In this document: positions 11,581 to 25,085 of the stretch, in pieces
Position numbering within the stretch: position 1 is the first letter of the stretch
Layout: each line of letters begins with the position of its first letter
Assembly (NCBI GenBank): GCA_964036275.1
Contig: CAXIWQ010000001.1
Location: forward strand, 182,436-246,435
DNA length: 64,000 nt
From: Litoditis marina
Lineage: Eukaryota; Nematoda; Chromadorea; Rhabditida; Rhabditidae
Reading direction: 5' to 3'
The notes under the pieces: generated by a model
What the model saw: the letters and a program-made list of their open reading frames with translations, nothing else
Told to the model about the DNA's origin: nothing
Databases searched by the model: none
Made by a program: the position numbers and the translations under genes

Positions 11581-12534
11581 GCTGATCTGAGCAGAACAAA
11601 CGATTCTGCCCTAGTAGGGCAGTCACTGGTGTGAACAGAACCTCGTTCCGTTTTCTATGAAAACAAAGAGTTTGTTCACTCATTCTGCCTTAGTAGGGCA
11701 GAAAAGTGGTTTTGCTCGAGTGTGGATCGAATGTCAATGAGACTTTCCTGTTCTGGAAAAACAGTTAGCTGATCTGAGCAGAACAAGTGATTCTGCCCTA
11801 GTAGGGCAGCAAAATGGTTCGGAGAGAACAACGTTCCGTATCCTACGAGGAAACAGATTTTGTTCACTCATTCTGGCCTAGTAGGACAGAAAAGTGGTTT
11901 TGCTCGAGTGTGGATCGGATGTCGATGATACTTTCCTGTTCTGGAAAAACAGTTAGCTGATCTGAGCAGAACAAACTATTCTGCCCTAGTAGGGCAGAAA
12001 AGTGGTTTTGCTTAAGTGTGGATTGGATGTCGATTAGACTTTCTTGTTCTGGAAAAACAGTTAGCTGATCTGAGCAGAACAAACTATTCTGCCCTAGTAG
12101 GGCAGCAAAATGGTTTGGAGAGAACAACGTTCCGTATCCTACGAGGAAACCGATTTTGTTCACTCATTCTGGCCTAGTAGGACAGAAAAATGGTTTTGCT
12201 CGAGTGTGGATCGGATGTCAATGAGACTTTCCTGTTCTGGAAAAACAGTTAGCTGATCTGAGCAGAGCAAACGATTCTGCCCTAGTAGGGCAGAAACTGG
12301 TGTGAACAGAACCTCGTTCCGTTTTCTATGAAAACAAAGAGTTTGTTCACTCATTCTGCCCTAGTAGGGCAGAAAAGTGGTTTTGCTCGAGTGTGGATCG
12401 AATGTCAATGAGACTTTCCTGTTCTGGAAAAACAGTTAGCTGATCTGAGCAGAACAAACGATTCTGCCCTAGTAGGGCAGCAAAATGGTTCGGAGAGAAC
12501 AACGTTCCGTATCCTACGAGGAAACAGATTTTGT

Positions 12535-12830
12535 TCACTCATTCTGGCCTAGTAGGACAGAAAAGTGGTTTTGCTCGAGTGTGGATCGGATGTCGATGAT
12601 ACTTTCCTGTTCTGGAAAAACAGTTAGCTGATCTGAGCAGAACAAACTATTCTGCCCTAGTAGGGCAGAAAAGTGGTTTTGCTTAAGTGTGGATTGGATG
12701 TCGATTAGACTTTCTTGTTCTGGAAAAACAGTTAGCTGATCTGAGCAGAACAAACTATTCTGCCCTAGTAGGGCAGCAAAATGGTTTGGAGAGAACAACG
12801 TTCCGTATCCTACGAGGAAACCGATTTTGT
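12535..12830 (+). repeat. 296-bp composite unit of satellite A (X + X + Y2)
   Basis: This is a representative of the common three-block unit. It has the GGCC palindrome with an X block reading TCGATGATAC, then a normal palindrome with the CTTAAGTGTGGATTGG X block, then a Y2 block with GGTTTGGAGAG and AAACCGATTTT. The same unit occurs at 11864, 17726, 20071, 22431, 25461, 29039 and 31398. Confidence 0.87.
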
Positions 12831-13770
12831 TCACTCATTCTGGCCTAGTAGGACAGAAAAATGGTTTTGCTCGAGTGTGGATCGGATGTCGATGATACTT
12901 TCCTGTTCTGGAAAAACAGTTAGCTGATCTGAGCAGAACAAACTATTCTGCCCTAGTAGGGCGGAAAAGTGGTTTTGCTCGAGTGTGGATCGGATGTCGA
13001 TGAGACTTTCCTGTTCTGGAAAAACAGTTAACAAACTAGTCTGCCTTAGTAGGGCAGCAAAATGGTTCGGAGAGAACAACGTTCCGTATCCTACGAGGAA
13101 ACAGATTTTGTTCACTCATTCTGCCCTAGTAGGGCAGAAAAGTGGTTTTGCTCGAGTGTGGATCGGATGTCAATGAGACTTTCCTGTTCTGGAAAAACAG
13201 TTAGCTGATCTGAGCAGAACAAACGATTCTGCCCTAGTAGGGCAGAAACTGGTGTGAACAGAACCTCGTTCCGTTTTCTATGAAAACAAAGAGTTTGTTC
13301 ACTCATTCTGCCCTAGTAGGGCAGAAAAATGGTTTTGCTCGAGTGTGGATCGAATGTCAATGAGACTTTCCTGTTCTGGAAAAACAGTTAGCTGATCTGA
13401 GCAGAACAAGTGATTCTGCCCTAGTAGGGCAGCAAAATGGTTCGGAGAGAACAACGTTCCGTATCCTACGAGGAAACAGATTTTGTTCACTCATTCTGGC
13501 CTAGTAGGACAGAAAAGTGGTTTTGATCGAGTGTGGATCGGATGTCGATGATACTTTCCTGTTCTGGAAAAACAGTTAGCTGATCTGAGCAGAACAAACT
13601 ATTCTGCCCTAGTAGGGCAGAAAAGTGGTTTTGCTTAAGTGTGGATTGGATGTCGATTAGACTTTCTTGTTCTGGAAAAACAGTTAGCTGATCTGAGCAG
13701 AACAAACTATTCTGCCCTAGTAGGGCAGGAGAGAACAACGTTCCGTATCCTACGAGGAAACCGATTTTGT

Positions 13771-15082
13771 TCACTCATTCTGGCCTAGTAGGACAGAAAA
13801 ATGGTTTTGCTCGAGTGTGGATCGGATGTCGATGATACTTTCCTGTTCTGGAAAAACAGTTAGCTGATCTGAGCAGAACAAACTATTCTGCCCTAGTAGG
13901 GCAGAAAAGTGGTTTTGCTCGAGTGTGGATCGGATGTCGATGAGACTTTCCTGTTCTGGAAAAACAGTAAGCAAACTATTCTGCCCTAGTAGGGCAGCAA
14001 AATGGTTCGGAGAGAACAACGTTCCGTATCCTACGAGGAAACAGATTTTGTTCACTCATTCTGCCCTAGTAAGGCAGAAAGGTGGTTTTGCTCGAGTGTG
14101 GATCGGATGTCAATGAGACTTTCCTGTTCTGAAAAAAAAGTTAGCTGATCTGAGCAGAACAAACGATTTTGCCCTAGTAGGGCAGAAACTGGTGTGAACA
14201 GAACCTCGTTCCGTTTCCTATGAAAACAAAGAGTTTGTTCACTCATTCTGCCCTAGTAGGGCAGAAAAGTGGTTTTGCTCGAGTGTGGATCGGATGTCAA
14301 TGAGACTTTCTTGTTCTGGAAAAACAGTTAGCTGATCTGAGCAGAACAAACTATTCTGCCCTAGTAGGGCAGCAAAATGGTTTGGAGAGAACAACGTTCC
14401 GTATCCTACGAGGAAACCAATTTTGTTCACTCATTCTGGCCTAGTAGGACAGAAAAATGGTTTTGCTCGAGTGTGGATCGGATGTCGATGATACTTTCCT
14501 GTTCTGGAAAAACAGTTAGCTGATCTGAGCAGAACAAACTATTCTGCCCTAGTAGGGCAGAAAAGTGGTTTTGCTCGAGTGTGGATCGGATGTCGATGAG
14601 ACTTTCCTGTTCTGGAAAAACAGTAAGCAAACTATTCTGCCCTAGTAGGGCAGCAAAATGGTTCGGAGAGAACAACGTTCCGTATCCTACGAGGAAACAG
14701 ATTTTGTTCACTCATTCTGCCCTAGTAGGGCAGAAAGGTGGTTTTGCCCGAGTGTGGATCGGATGTCAATGAGACTTTCCTGTTCTGGAAAAACAGTTAG
14801 CTGATCTGAGAAGAACAAACGATTTTGCCCTAGTAGGGCAGAAACTGGTGTGAACAGAACCTCGTTCCGTTTCCTATGAAAACAAAGAGTTTGTTCACTC
14901 ATTCTGCCCTAGTAGGGCAGAAAAGTGGTTTTTCTCGAGTGTGGATCGGATGTCAATGAGACTTTCCTGTTCTGGAAAAACAGTTAGCTGATCTGAGCAG
15001 AACGAACGATTCTGCCCTAGTAGGGCAGCAAAATGGTTCGGAGAGAACAACGTTCCGTATCCTACGAGGAAACAGATTTTGT
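13771..15082 (+). repeat. 656-bp tandem duplication in satellite A
   Basis: 13771-14426 and 14427-15082 are collinear at an offset of 656 bp. Both have CAGTAAGCAAACTATTC in a 93-bp X block and GGCAGAAAGGTGG. They differ at sites such as GAAAAAAAAGTTAGC in copy 1 only. Confidence 0.8.
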
Positions 15083-18000
15083 TCACTCATTCTGGCCTAG
15101 TAGGACAGAAAAGTGGTTTTGCTCGAGTGTGGATCGGATGTCGATGATACTTTCCTGTTCTGGAAAAACAGTTAGCTGATCTGAGCAGAACAAACTATTC
15201 TGCCCTAGTAGGGCAAGCAAAATGGTTTGGAGAGAACAACGTTCCGTATCCTACGAGGAAACCGATTTTGTTCACTCATTCTGGCCTAGTAGGACAGAAA
15301 AATGGTTTTGCTCGAGTGTGGATCGGATGTCGATGATACTTTCCTGTTCTGGAAAAAAAGTTAGCTGATCTGAGCAGAACAAACTATTCTGCCCTAGTAG
15401 GGCAGCAAAATGGTTTGGAGAGAACAACGTTCCGTATCCTACGAGGAAACCGATTTTGTTCACTCATTCTGGCCTAGTAGGACAGAAAAATGGTTTTGCT
15501 CGAGTGTGGATCGGATGTCGATGATACTTTCCTGTTCTGGAAAAACAGTTAGCTGATCTGAGCAGAACAAACTATTCTGCCCTAGTAGGGCGGAAAAGTG
15601 GTTTTGCTCGAGTGTGGATCGGATGTCAATGAGACTTTCCTGTTCTGGAAAAACAGTTAGCTGATCTGAGCAGAACAAACGATTCTGCCCTAGTAGGGCA
15701 GAAACTGGTGTGAACAGAACCTCGTTCCGTTTCCTATGAAAACAAAGAGTTTGTTCACTCATTCTGCCCTAGTAGGGCAGAAAAGTGGTTTTGCTCGAGT
15801 GTGGATCGGATGTCAATGAGACTTTCTTGTTCTGGAAAAACAGTTAGCTGATCTGAGCAGAACAAACTATTCTGCCCTAGTAGGGCAGCAAAATGGTTTG
15901 GAGAGAACAACGTTCCGTATCCTACGAGGAAACCGATTTTGTTCACTCATTCTGGCCTAGTAGGACAGAAAAATGGTTTTGCTCGAGTGTGGATCGGATG
16001 TCGATGATACTTTCCTGTTCTGGAAAAACAGTTAGCTGATCTGAGCAGAACAAACTATTCTGCCCTAGTAGGGCAGAAAAGTGGTTTTGCTCGAGTGTGG
16101 ATCGGATGTCGATGAGACTTTCCTGTTCTGGAAAAACAGTAAGCAAACTATTCTGCCCTAGTAGGGCAGCAAAATGGTTCGGAGAGAACAACGTTCCGTA
16201 TCCTACGAGGAAACCGATTTTGTTCACTCATTCTGGCCTAGTAGGACAGAAAAATGGTTTTGCTCGAGTGTGGATCGGATGTCGATGATACTTTCCTGTT
16301 CTGGAAAAACAGTTAGCTGATCTGAGCAGAACAAACTATTCTGCCCTAGTAGGGCGGAAAAGTGGTTTTGCTCGAGTGTGGATCGGATGTCGATGAGACT
16401 TTCCTGTTCTGGAAAAACAGTTAACAAACTAGTCTGCCTTAGTAGGGCAGCAAAATGGTTCGGAGAGAACAACGTTCCGTATCCTACGAGGAAACAGATT
16501 TTGTTCACTCATTCTGCCCTAGTAGGGCAGAAAAGTGGTTTTGCTCGAGTGTGGATCGGATGTCAATGAGACTTTCCTGTTCTGGAAAAACAGTTAGCTG
16601 ATCTGAGCAGAACAAACGATTTTGCCCTAGTAGGGCAGAAACTGGTGTGAACAGAACCTCGTTCCGTTTCCTATGAAAACAAAGAGTTTGTTCACTCATT
16701 CTGCCCTAGTAGGGCAGAAAAGTGGTTTTGCTCGAGTGTGGATCGGATGTCAATGAGACTTTCCTGTTTTGGAAAAACAGTTAGCTGATCTGAGCAGAAC
16801 AAACTATTCTGCCCTAGTAGGGCAAGCAAAATGGTTTGGAGAGAACAACGTTCCGTATCCTACGAGGAAACCGACTTTGTTCACTCATTCTGGCCTAGTA
16901 GGACAGAAAAATGGTTTTGCTCGAGTGTGGATCGGATGTCGATGATACTTTCCTGTTCTGGAAAAAAAAGTTAGCTGATCTGAGCAGAACAAACTATTCT
17001 GTCCTAGTAGGGCAGCAAAATGGTTTGGAGAGAACAACGTTCCGTATCCTACGAGGAAACCGATTTTGTTCACTCATTCTGGCCTAGTAGGACAGAAAAA
17101 TGGTTTTGCTCGAGTGTGGATCGGATGTCGATGATACTTTCCTGTTCTGGAAAAACAGTTAGCTGATCTGAGCAGAACAAACTATTCTGCCCTAGTAGGG
17201 CGGAAAAGTGGTTTTGCTCGAGTGTGGATCGGACGTCGATGAGACTTTCCTGTTCTGGAAAAACAGTTAACAAACTAGTCTGCCTTAGTAGGGCAGCAAA
17301 ATGGTTCGGAGAGAACAACGTTCCGTATCCTACGAGGAAACAGATTTTGTTCACTCATTCTGCCCTAGTAGGACAGGAAAGTGGTTTTGCTCGAGTGTGG
17401 ATCGGATGTCGATGATACTTTCCTGTTCTGGAAAAACAGTTAGCTGATCTGAGCAGAACAAACTATTCTGCCTTAGTAGGGCAGAAACTGGTGTGAACAG
17501 AACCTCGTTCCGTTTTCTATGAAAACAAAGAGTTTGTTCACTCATTCTGCCCTAGTAGGGCAGAAAAGTGGTTTTGCTCGAGTGTGGATCGAATGTCAAT
17601 GAGACTTTCCTGTTCTGGAAAAACAGTTAGCTGATCTGAGCAGAACAAGTGATTCTGCCCTAGTAGGGCAGCAAAATGGTTCGGAGAGAACAACGTTCCG
17701 TATCCTACGAGGAAACAGATTTTGTTCACTCATTATGGCCTAGTAGGACAGAAAAGTGGTTTTGCTCGAGTGTGGATCGGATGTCGATGATACTTTCCTG
17801 TTCTGGAAAAACAGTTAGCTGATCTGAGCAGAACAAACTATTCTGCCCTAGTAGGGCAGAAAAGTGGTTTTGCTTAAGTGTGGATTGGATGTCGATTAGA
17901 CTTTCTTGTTCTGGAAAAACAGTTAGCTGATCTGAGCAGAACAAACTATTCTGCCCTAGTAGGGCAGCAAAATGGTTTGGAGAGAACAACGTTCCGTATC

Positions 18001-21000
18001 CTACGAGGAAACCGATTTTGTTCACTCATTCTGGCCTAGTAGGACAGAAAAATGGTTTTGCTCGAGTGTGGATCGGATGTCGATGATATTTTCCTGTTCT
18101 GGAAAAACAGTTAGCTGATCTGAGCAGAACAAACTATTCTGCCCTAGTAGGGCGGAAAAGTGGTTTTGCTCGAGTGTGGATCGGATGTCGATGAGACTTT
18201 CCTGTTCTGGAAAAACAGTTAACAAACTAGTCTGCCTTAGTAGGGCAGCAAAATGGTTCGGAGAGAACAACGTTCCGTATCCTACGAGGAAACAGATTTT
18301 GTTCACTCATTCTGCCCTAGTAGGGCAGAAAAGTGGTTTTGCTCGAGTGTGGATCGGATGTCAATGAGACTTTCCTGTTCTGGAAAAACAGTTAGCTGAT
18401 CTGAGCAGAACAAACGATTCTGCCCTAGTAGGGCAGAAACTGGTGTGAACAGAACCTCGTTCCGTTTTCTATGAAAACAAAGAGTTTGTTCACTCATTCT
18501 GCCCTAGTAGGGCAGAAAAGTGGTTTTGCTCGAGTGTGGATCGGATGTCAATGAGACTTTCCTGTTTTGGAAAAACAGTTAGCTGATCTGAGCAGAACAA
18601 ACTATTCTGCCCTAGTAGGGCAAGCAAAATGGTTTGGAGAGAACAACGTTCCGTATCCTACGAGGAAACCGACTTTGTTCACTCATTCTGGCCTAGTAGG
18701 ACAGAAAAATGGTTTTGCTCGAGTGTGGATCGGATGTCGATGATACTTTCCTGTTCTGGAAAAAAAGTTAGCTGATCTGAGCAGAACAAACTATTCTGTC
18801 CTAGTAGGGCAGCAAAATGGTTTGGAGAGAACAACGTTCCGTATCCTACGAGGAAACCGATTTTGTTCACTCATTCTGGCCTAGTAGGACAGAAAAATGG
18901 TTTTGCTCGAGTGTGGATCGGATGTCGATGATACTTTCCTGTTCTGGAAAAACAGTTAGCTGATCTGAGCAGAACAAACTATTCTGCCCTAGTAGGGCGG
19001 AAAAGTGGTTTTGCTCGAGTGTGGATCGGACGTCGATGAGACTTTCCTGTTCTGGAAAAACAGTTAACAAACTAGTCTGCCTTAGTAGGGCAGCAAAATG
19101 GTTCGGAGAGAACAACGTTCCGTATCCTACGAGGAAACAGATTTTGTTCACTCATTCTGCCCTAGTAGGGCAGAAAAGTGGTTTTGCTCGAGTGTGGATC
19201 GGATGTCAATGAGACTTTCCTGTTCTGGAAAAACAGTTAGCTGATCTGAGCAGAACAAACGATTCTGCCCTAGTAGGGCAGAAACTGGTGTGAACAGAAC
19301 CTCGTTCCGTTTTATATGAAAACAAAGAGTTTGTTCACTCATTCTGCCCTGGTAGGGCAGAAAAGTGGTTTTGCTCGAGTGTGGATCGAATGTCAATGAG
19401 ACTTTCCTGTTCTGGAAAAACAGTTAGCTGATCTGAGCAGAACAAACGATTCTGCCCTAGTAGGGCAGCAAAATGGTTCGGAGAGAACAACGTTCCGTAT
19501 CCTACGAGGAAACAGATTTTGTTCACTCATTCTGGCCTAGTAGGACAGAAAAGTGGTTTTGCTCGAGTGTGGATCGGATGTCGATGAGACTTTCCTGTTC
19601 TGGAAAAACAGTTAACAAACTAGTCTGCCTTAGTAGGGCAGCAAAATGGTTCGGAGAGAACAACGTTCCGTATCCTACGAGGAAACAGATTTTGTTCACT
19701 CATTCTGCCCTAGTAGGACAGAAAAGTGGTTTTGCTCGAGTGTGGATCGGATGTCGATGATACTTTCCTGTTCTGGAAAAACAGTTAGCTGATCTGAGCA
19801 GAACAAACTATTCTGCCTTAGTAGGGCAGAAACTGGTGTGAACAGAACCGCGTTCCGTTTTCTATGAAAACAAAGAGTTTGTTCACTCATTCTGCCCTAG
19901 TAGGGCAGAAAAGTGGTTTTGCTCGAGTGTGGATCGAATGTCAATGAGACTTTCCTGTTCTGGAAAAACAGTTAGCTGATCTGAGCAGAACAAGTGATTC
20001 TGCCCTAGTAGGGCAGCAAAATGGTTCGGAGAGAACAACGTTCCGTATCCTACGAGGAAACAGATTTTGTTCACTCATTATGGCCTAGTAGGACAGAAAA
20101 GTGGTTTTGCTCGAGTGTGGATCGGATGTCGATGATACTTTCCTGTTCTGGAAAAACAGTTAGCTGATCTGAGCAGAACAAACTATTCTGCCCTAGTAGG
20201 GCAGAAAAGTGGTTTTGCTTAAGTGTGGATTGGATGTCGATTAGACTTTCTTGTTCTGGAAAAACAGTTAGCTGATCTGAGCAGAACAAACTATTCTGCC
20301 CTAGTAGGGCAGCAAAATGGTTTGGAGAGAACAACGTTCCGTATCCTACGAGGAAACCGATTTTGTTCACTCATTCTGGCCTAGTAGGACAGAAAAATGG
20401 TTTTGCTCGAGTGTGGATCGGATGTCGATGATATTTTCCTGTTCTGGAAAAACAGTTAGCTGATCTGAGCAGAACAAACTATTCTGCCCTAGTAGGGCGG
20501 AAAAGTGGTTTTGCTCGAGTGTGGATCGGATGTCGATGAGACTTTCCTGTTCTGGAAAAACAGTTAACAAACTAGTCTGCCTTAGTAGGGCAGCAAAATG
20601 GTTCGGAGAGAACAACGTTCCGTATCCTACGAGGAAACAGATTTTGTTCACTCATTCTGCCCTAGTAGGGCAGAAAAGTGGTTTTGCTCGAGTGTGGATC
20701 GGATGTCAATGAGACTTTCCTGTTCTGGAAAAACAGTTAGCTGATCTGAGCAGAACAAACGATTCTGCCCTAGTAGGGCAGAAACTGGTGTGAACAGAAC
20801 CTCGTTCCGTTTTCTATGAAAACAAAGAGTTTGTTCACTCATTCTGCCCTAGTAGGGCAGAAAAGTGGTTTTGCTCGAGTGTGGATCGGATGTCAATGAG
20901 ACTTTCCTGTTCTGGAAAAACAGTTAGCTGATCTGAGCAGAACAAACGATTCTGCCCTAGTAGGGCAGCAAAATGGTTCGGAGAGAACAACGTTCCGTAT

Positions 21001-24000
21001 CTTACGAGGAAACAGATTTTGTTCACTCATTCTGGCCTAGTAGGACAAAAAAGTGGTTTTGCTCGAGTGTGGATCGGATGTCGGTGATACTTTCCTGTTC
21101 TGGAAAAAACAGTTAGCTGATCTGAGCAGAACAAACTATTCTGCCCTAGTAGGGCAGAAAAGTGGTTTTGCTTCAGTGTGGATTGGACGTCGATTAGACT
21201 TTCTTGTTCTGGAAAAACAGTTAGCTGATCTGAGCAGAACAAACTATTCTGCCCTAGTAGGGCAGCAAAATGATTTGGAGAGAACAACGTTCCGTATCCT
21301 ACGAGGAAACCGATTTTGTTCACTCATTCTGGCCTAGTAGGACAGAAAAATGGTTTTGCTCGAGTGTGGATCGGATGTCGATGATACTTTCCTGTTCTGG
21401 AAAAACAGTTAACAAACTATTCTGCCCTAGTAGGGCAGCAAAATGGTTCGGAGAGAACAACGTTCCGTATCCTACGAGGAAACAGATTTTGTTCACTCAT
21501 TCTGCCCTAGTAGGGCAGAAAAGTGGTTTTGCTCGAGTGTGGATCGGATGTCAATGAGAATTTCCTGTTCTGGAAAAACAGTTAGCTGATCTGAGCAGAA
21601 CAAACGATTCTGCCCTAGTAGGGCAGAAACTGGTGTGAACAGAACCTCGTTCCGTTTCCTATGAAAAAAAGAGTTTGTTCACTCATTCTGCCCTAGTAGG
21701 GCAGAAAAGTGGTTTTGCTCGAGTGTGGATCGGATGTCAATGAGACTTTCCTGTTCTGGAAAAACAGTTAGCTGATCTGAGCAGAACAAACGATTCTGCC
21801 CTAGTAGGGCAGCAAAATGGTTCGGAGAGAACAACGTTCCGTATCCTACGAGGAAACAGATTTTGTTCACTCATTCTGGCCTAGTAGGACAGAAAAGTGG
21901 TTTTGCTCGAGTGTGGATCGGATGTCGATGATACTTTCCTGTTCTGGAAAAACAGTTAGCTGATCTGAGCAGAACAAACTATTCTGCCCTAGTAGGGCAA
22001 GCAAAATGGTTTGGAGAGAACAACGTTCCGTATCCTACGAGGAAACAGATTTTGTTCACTCATTCTGGCCTAGTAGGACAGAAAAGTGGTTTTGCTCGAG
22101 TGTGGATCGGATGTCGATGATACTTTCCTGTTCTGGAAAAACAGTTAGCTGATCTGAGCAGAACAAACGATTCTGCCCTAGTAGGGCAGAAACTGGTGTG
22201 AACAGAACCTCGTTCCGTTTTCTATGAAAACAAAGAGTTTGTTCACTCATTCTGCCCTGGTAGGGCAGAAAAGTGGTTTTGCTCGAGTGTGGATCGAATG
22301 TCAATGAGACTTTCCTGTTCTGGAAAAACAGTTAGCTGATCTGAGCAGAACAAACGATTCTGCCCTAGTAGGGCAGCAAAATGGTTCGGAGAGAACAACG
22401 TTCCGTATCCTACGAGGAAACAGATTTTGTTCACTCATTCTGGCCTAGTAGGACAGAAAAGTGGTTTTGCTCGAGTGTGGATCGGATGTCGATGATACTT
22501 TCCTGTTCTGGAAAAACAGTTAGCTGATCTGAGCAGAACAAACTATTCTGCCCTAGTAGGGCAGAAAAGTGGTTTTGCTTAAGTGTGGATTGGATGTCGA
22601 TTAGACTTTCTTGTTCTGGAAAAACAGTTAGCTGATCTGAGCAGAACAAACTATTCTGCCCTAGTAGGGCAGCAAAATGGTTTGGAGAGAAGAACGTTCC
22701 GTATCCTACGAGGAAACCGATTTTGTTCACTCATTCTGGCCTAGTAGGACAGAAAAATGGTTTTGCTCGAGTGTGGATCGGATGTCGATGATATTTTCCT
22801 GTTCTGGAAAAACAGTTAGCTGATCTGAGCAGAACAAACTATTCTGCCCTAGTAGGGCGGAAAAGTGGTTTTGCTCGAGTGTGGATCGGATGTCGATGAG
22901 ACTTTCCTGTTCTGGAAAAACAGTTAACAAACTAGTCTGCCTTAGTAGGGCAGCAAAATGGTTCGGAGAGAACAACGTTCCGTATCCTACGAGGAAACAG
23001 ATTTTGTTCACTCATTCTGCCCTAGTAGGGCAGAAAAGTGGTTTTGCTCGAGTGTGGATCGGATGTCAATGAGACTTTCCTGTTCTGGAAAAACAGTTAG
23101 CTGATCTGAGCAGAACAAACGATTCTGCCCTAGTAGGGCAGAAACTGGTGTGAACAGAACCTCGTTCCGTTTTCTATGAAAACAAAGAGTTTGTTCACTC
23201 ATTCTGCCCTAGTAGGGCAGAAAAGTGGTTTTGCTCGAGTGTGGATCGGATGTCAATGAGACTTTCCTGTTCTGGAAAAACAGTTAGCTGATCTGAGCAG
23301 AACAAACGATTCTGCCCTAGTAGGGCAGCAAAATGGTTCGGAGAGAACAACGTTCCGTATCCTACGAGGAAACAGATTTTGTTCACTCATTCTGGCCTAG
23401 TAGGACAAAAAAGTGGTTTTGCTCGAGTGTGGATCGGATGTCGGTGATACTTTCCTGTTCTGGAAAAACAGTTAGCTGATCTGAGCAGAACAAACTATTC
23501 TGCCCTAGTAGGGCAGCAAAATGATTTGGAGAGAACAACGTTCCGTATCCTACGAGGAAACCGATTTTGTTCACTCATTCTGGCCTAGTAGGACAGAAAA
23601 ATGGTTTTGCTCGAGTGTGGATCGGATGTCGATGATACTTTCCTGTTCTGGAAAAACAGTTAACAAACTATTCTGCCCTAGTAGGGCAGCAAAATGGTTC
23701 GGAGAGAACAACGTTCCGTATCCTACGAGGAAACAGATTTTGTTCACTCATTCTGCCCTAGTAGGGCAGAAAAGTGGTTTTGCTCGAGTGTGGATCGGAT
23801 GTCAATGAGACTTTCCTGTTCTGGAAAAACAGTTAGCTGATCTGAGCAGAACAAACGATTCTGCCCTAGTAGGGCAGAAACTGGTGTGAACAGAACCTCG
23901 TTCCGTTTCCTATGAAAAAAAGAGTTTGTTCACTCATTCTGCCCTAGTAGGGCAGAAAAGTGGTTTTGCTCGAGTGTGGATCGGATGTCAATGAGACTTT

Positions 24001-25085
24001 CCTGTTCTGGAAAAACAGTTAGCTGATCTGAGCAGAACAAACGATTCTGCCCTAGTAGGGCAGCAAAATGGTTCGGAGAGAACAACGTTCCGTATCCTAC
24101 GAGGAAACAGATTTTGTTCACTCATTCTGGCCTAGTAGGACAGAAAAGTGGTTTTGCTCGAGTGTGGATCGGATGTCGATGATACTTTCCTGTTCTGGAA
24201 AAACAGTTAGCTGATCTGAGCAGAACAAACTATTCTGCCCTAGTAGGGCAAGCAAAATGGTTTGGAGAGAACAACGTTCCGTATCCTACGAGGAAACAGA
24301 TTTTGTTCACTCATTCTGGCCTAGTAGGACAGAAAAGTGGTTTTGCTCGAGTGTGGATCGGATGTCGATGATACTTTCCTGTTCTGGAAAAACAGTTAGC
24401 TGATCTGAGCAGAACAAACGATTCTGCCCTAGTAGGGCACAAACTGGTGTGAACAGAACCTCGTTCCGTTTTCTATGAAAACAAAGAGTTTGTTCACTCA
24501 TTCTGCCCTGGTAGGGCAGAAAAGTGGTTTTGCTCGAGTGTGGATCGAATGTCAATGAGACTTTCCTGTTCTGGAAAAACAGTTAGCTGATTTGAGCAGA
24601 ACAAACGATTCTGCCCTAGTAGGGCAGCAAAATGGTTCGGAGAGAACAACGTTCCGTATCCTACGAGGAAACAGATTTTGTTCACTCATTCTGGCCTAGT
24701 AGGACAGAAAAGTGGTTTTGCTCGAGTGTGGATCGGATGTCGATGATACTTTCCTGTTCTGGAAAAACAGTTAGCTGATCTGAGCAGAACAAACTAATCT
24801 GCCCTAGTAGGGCAGAAAAGTGGTTTTGCTTAAGTGTGGATTGGATGTCGATTAGACTTTCTTGTTCTGGAGAAACAGTTAGCTGATCTGAGCAGAACAA
24901 ACTATTCTGCCCTAGTAGGGCAGAAAAGTGGTTTTGCTTAAGTGTGGATTGGATGTCGATTAGACTTTCTTGTTCTGGAAAAACAGTTAGCTGATCTGAG
25001 CAGAACAAACTATTCTGCCCTAGTAGGGCAGCAAAATGGTTTGGAGAGAACAACGTTCCGTATCCTACGAGGAAACCGATTTTGT

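Larger units (their letters stand above)
12160..24972 (+). repeat. Parent segment of a large gapped satellite A duplication
   Basis: Blocks in this segment recur in order downstream: 12160-13110 at 25086-26036 (offset 12926), 15460-16880 at 26226-27646 (offset 10766), and 18303 to about 24800 at 27271 to about 33770 (offset 8967-8971). Decreasing offsets mean that about 2.2 kb and 1.8 kb present here are missing from the downstream copy, or were gained here. Shared private variants include CGTTTTATATGAAAAC, CTCATTATGGCC, TGAAAAAAAGAG and GGACGTCGATG. Confidence 0.8.
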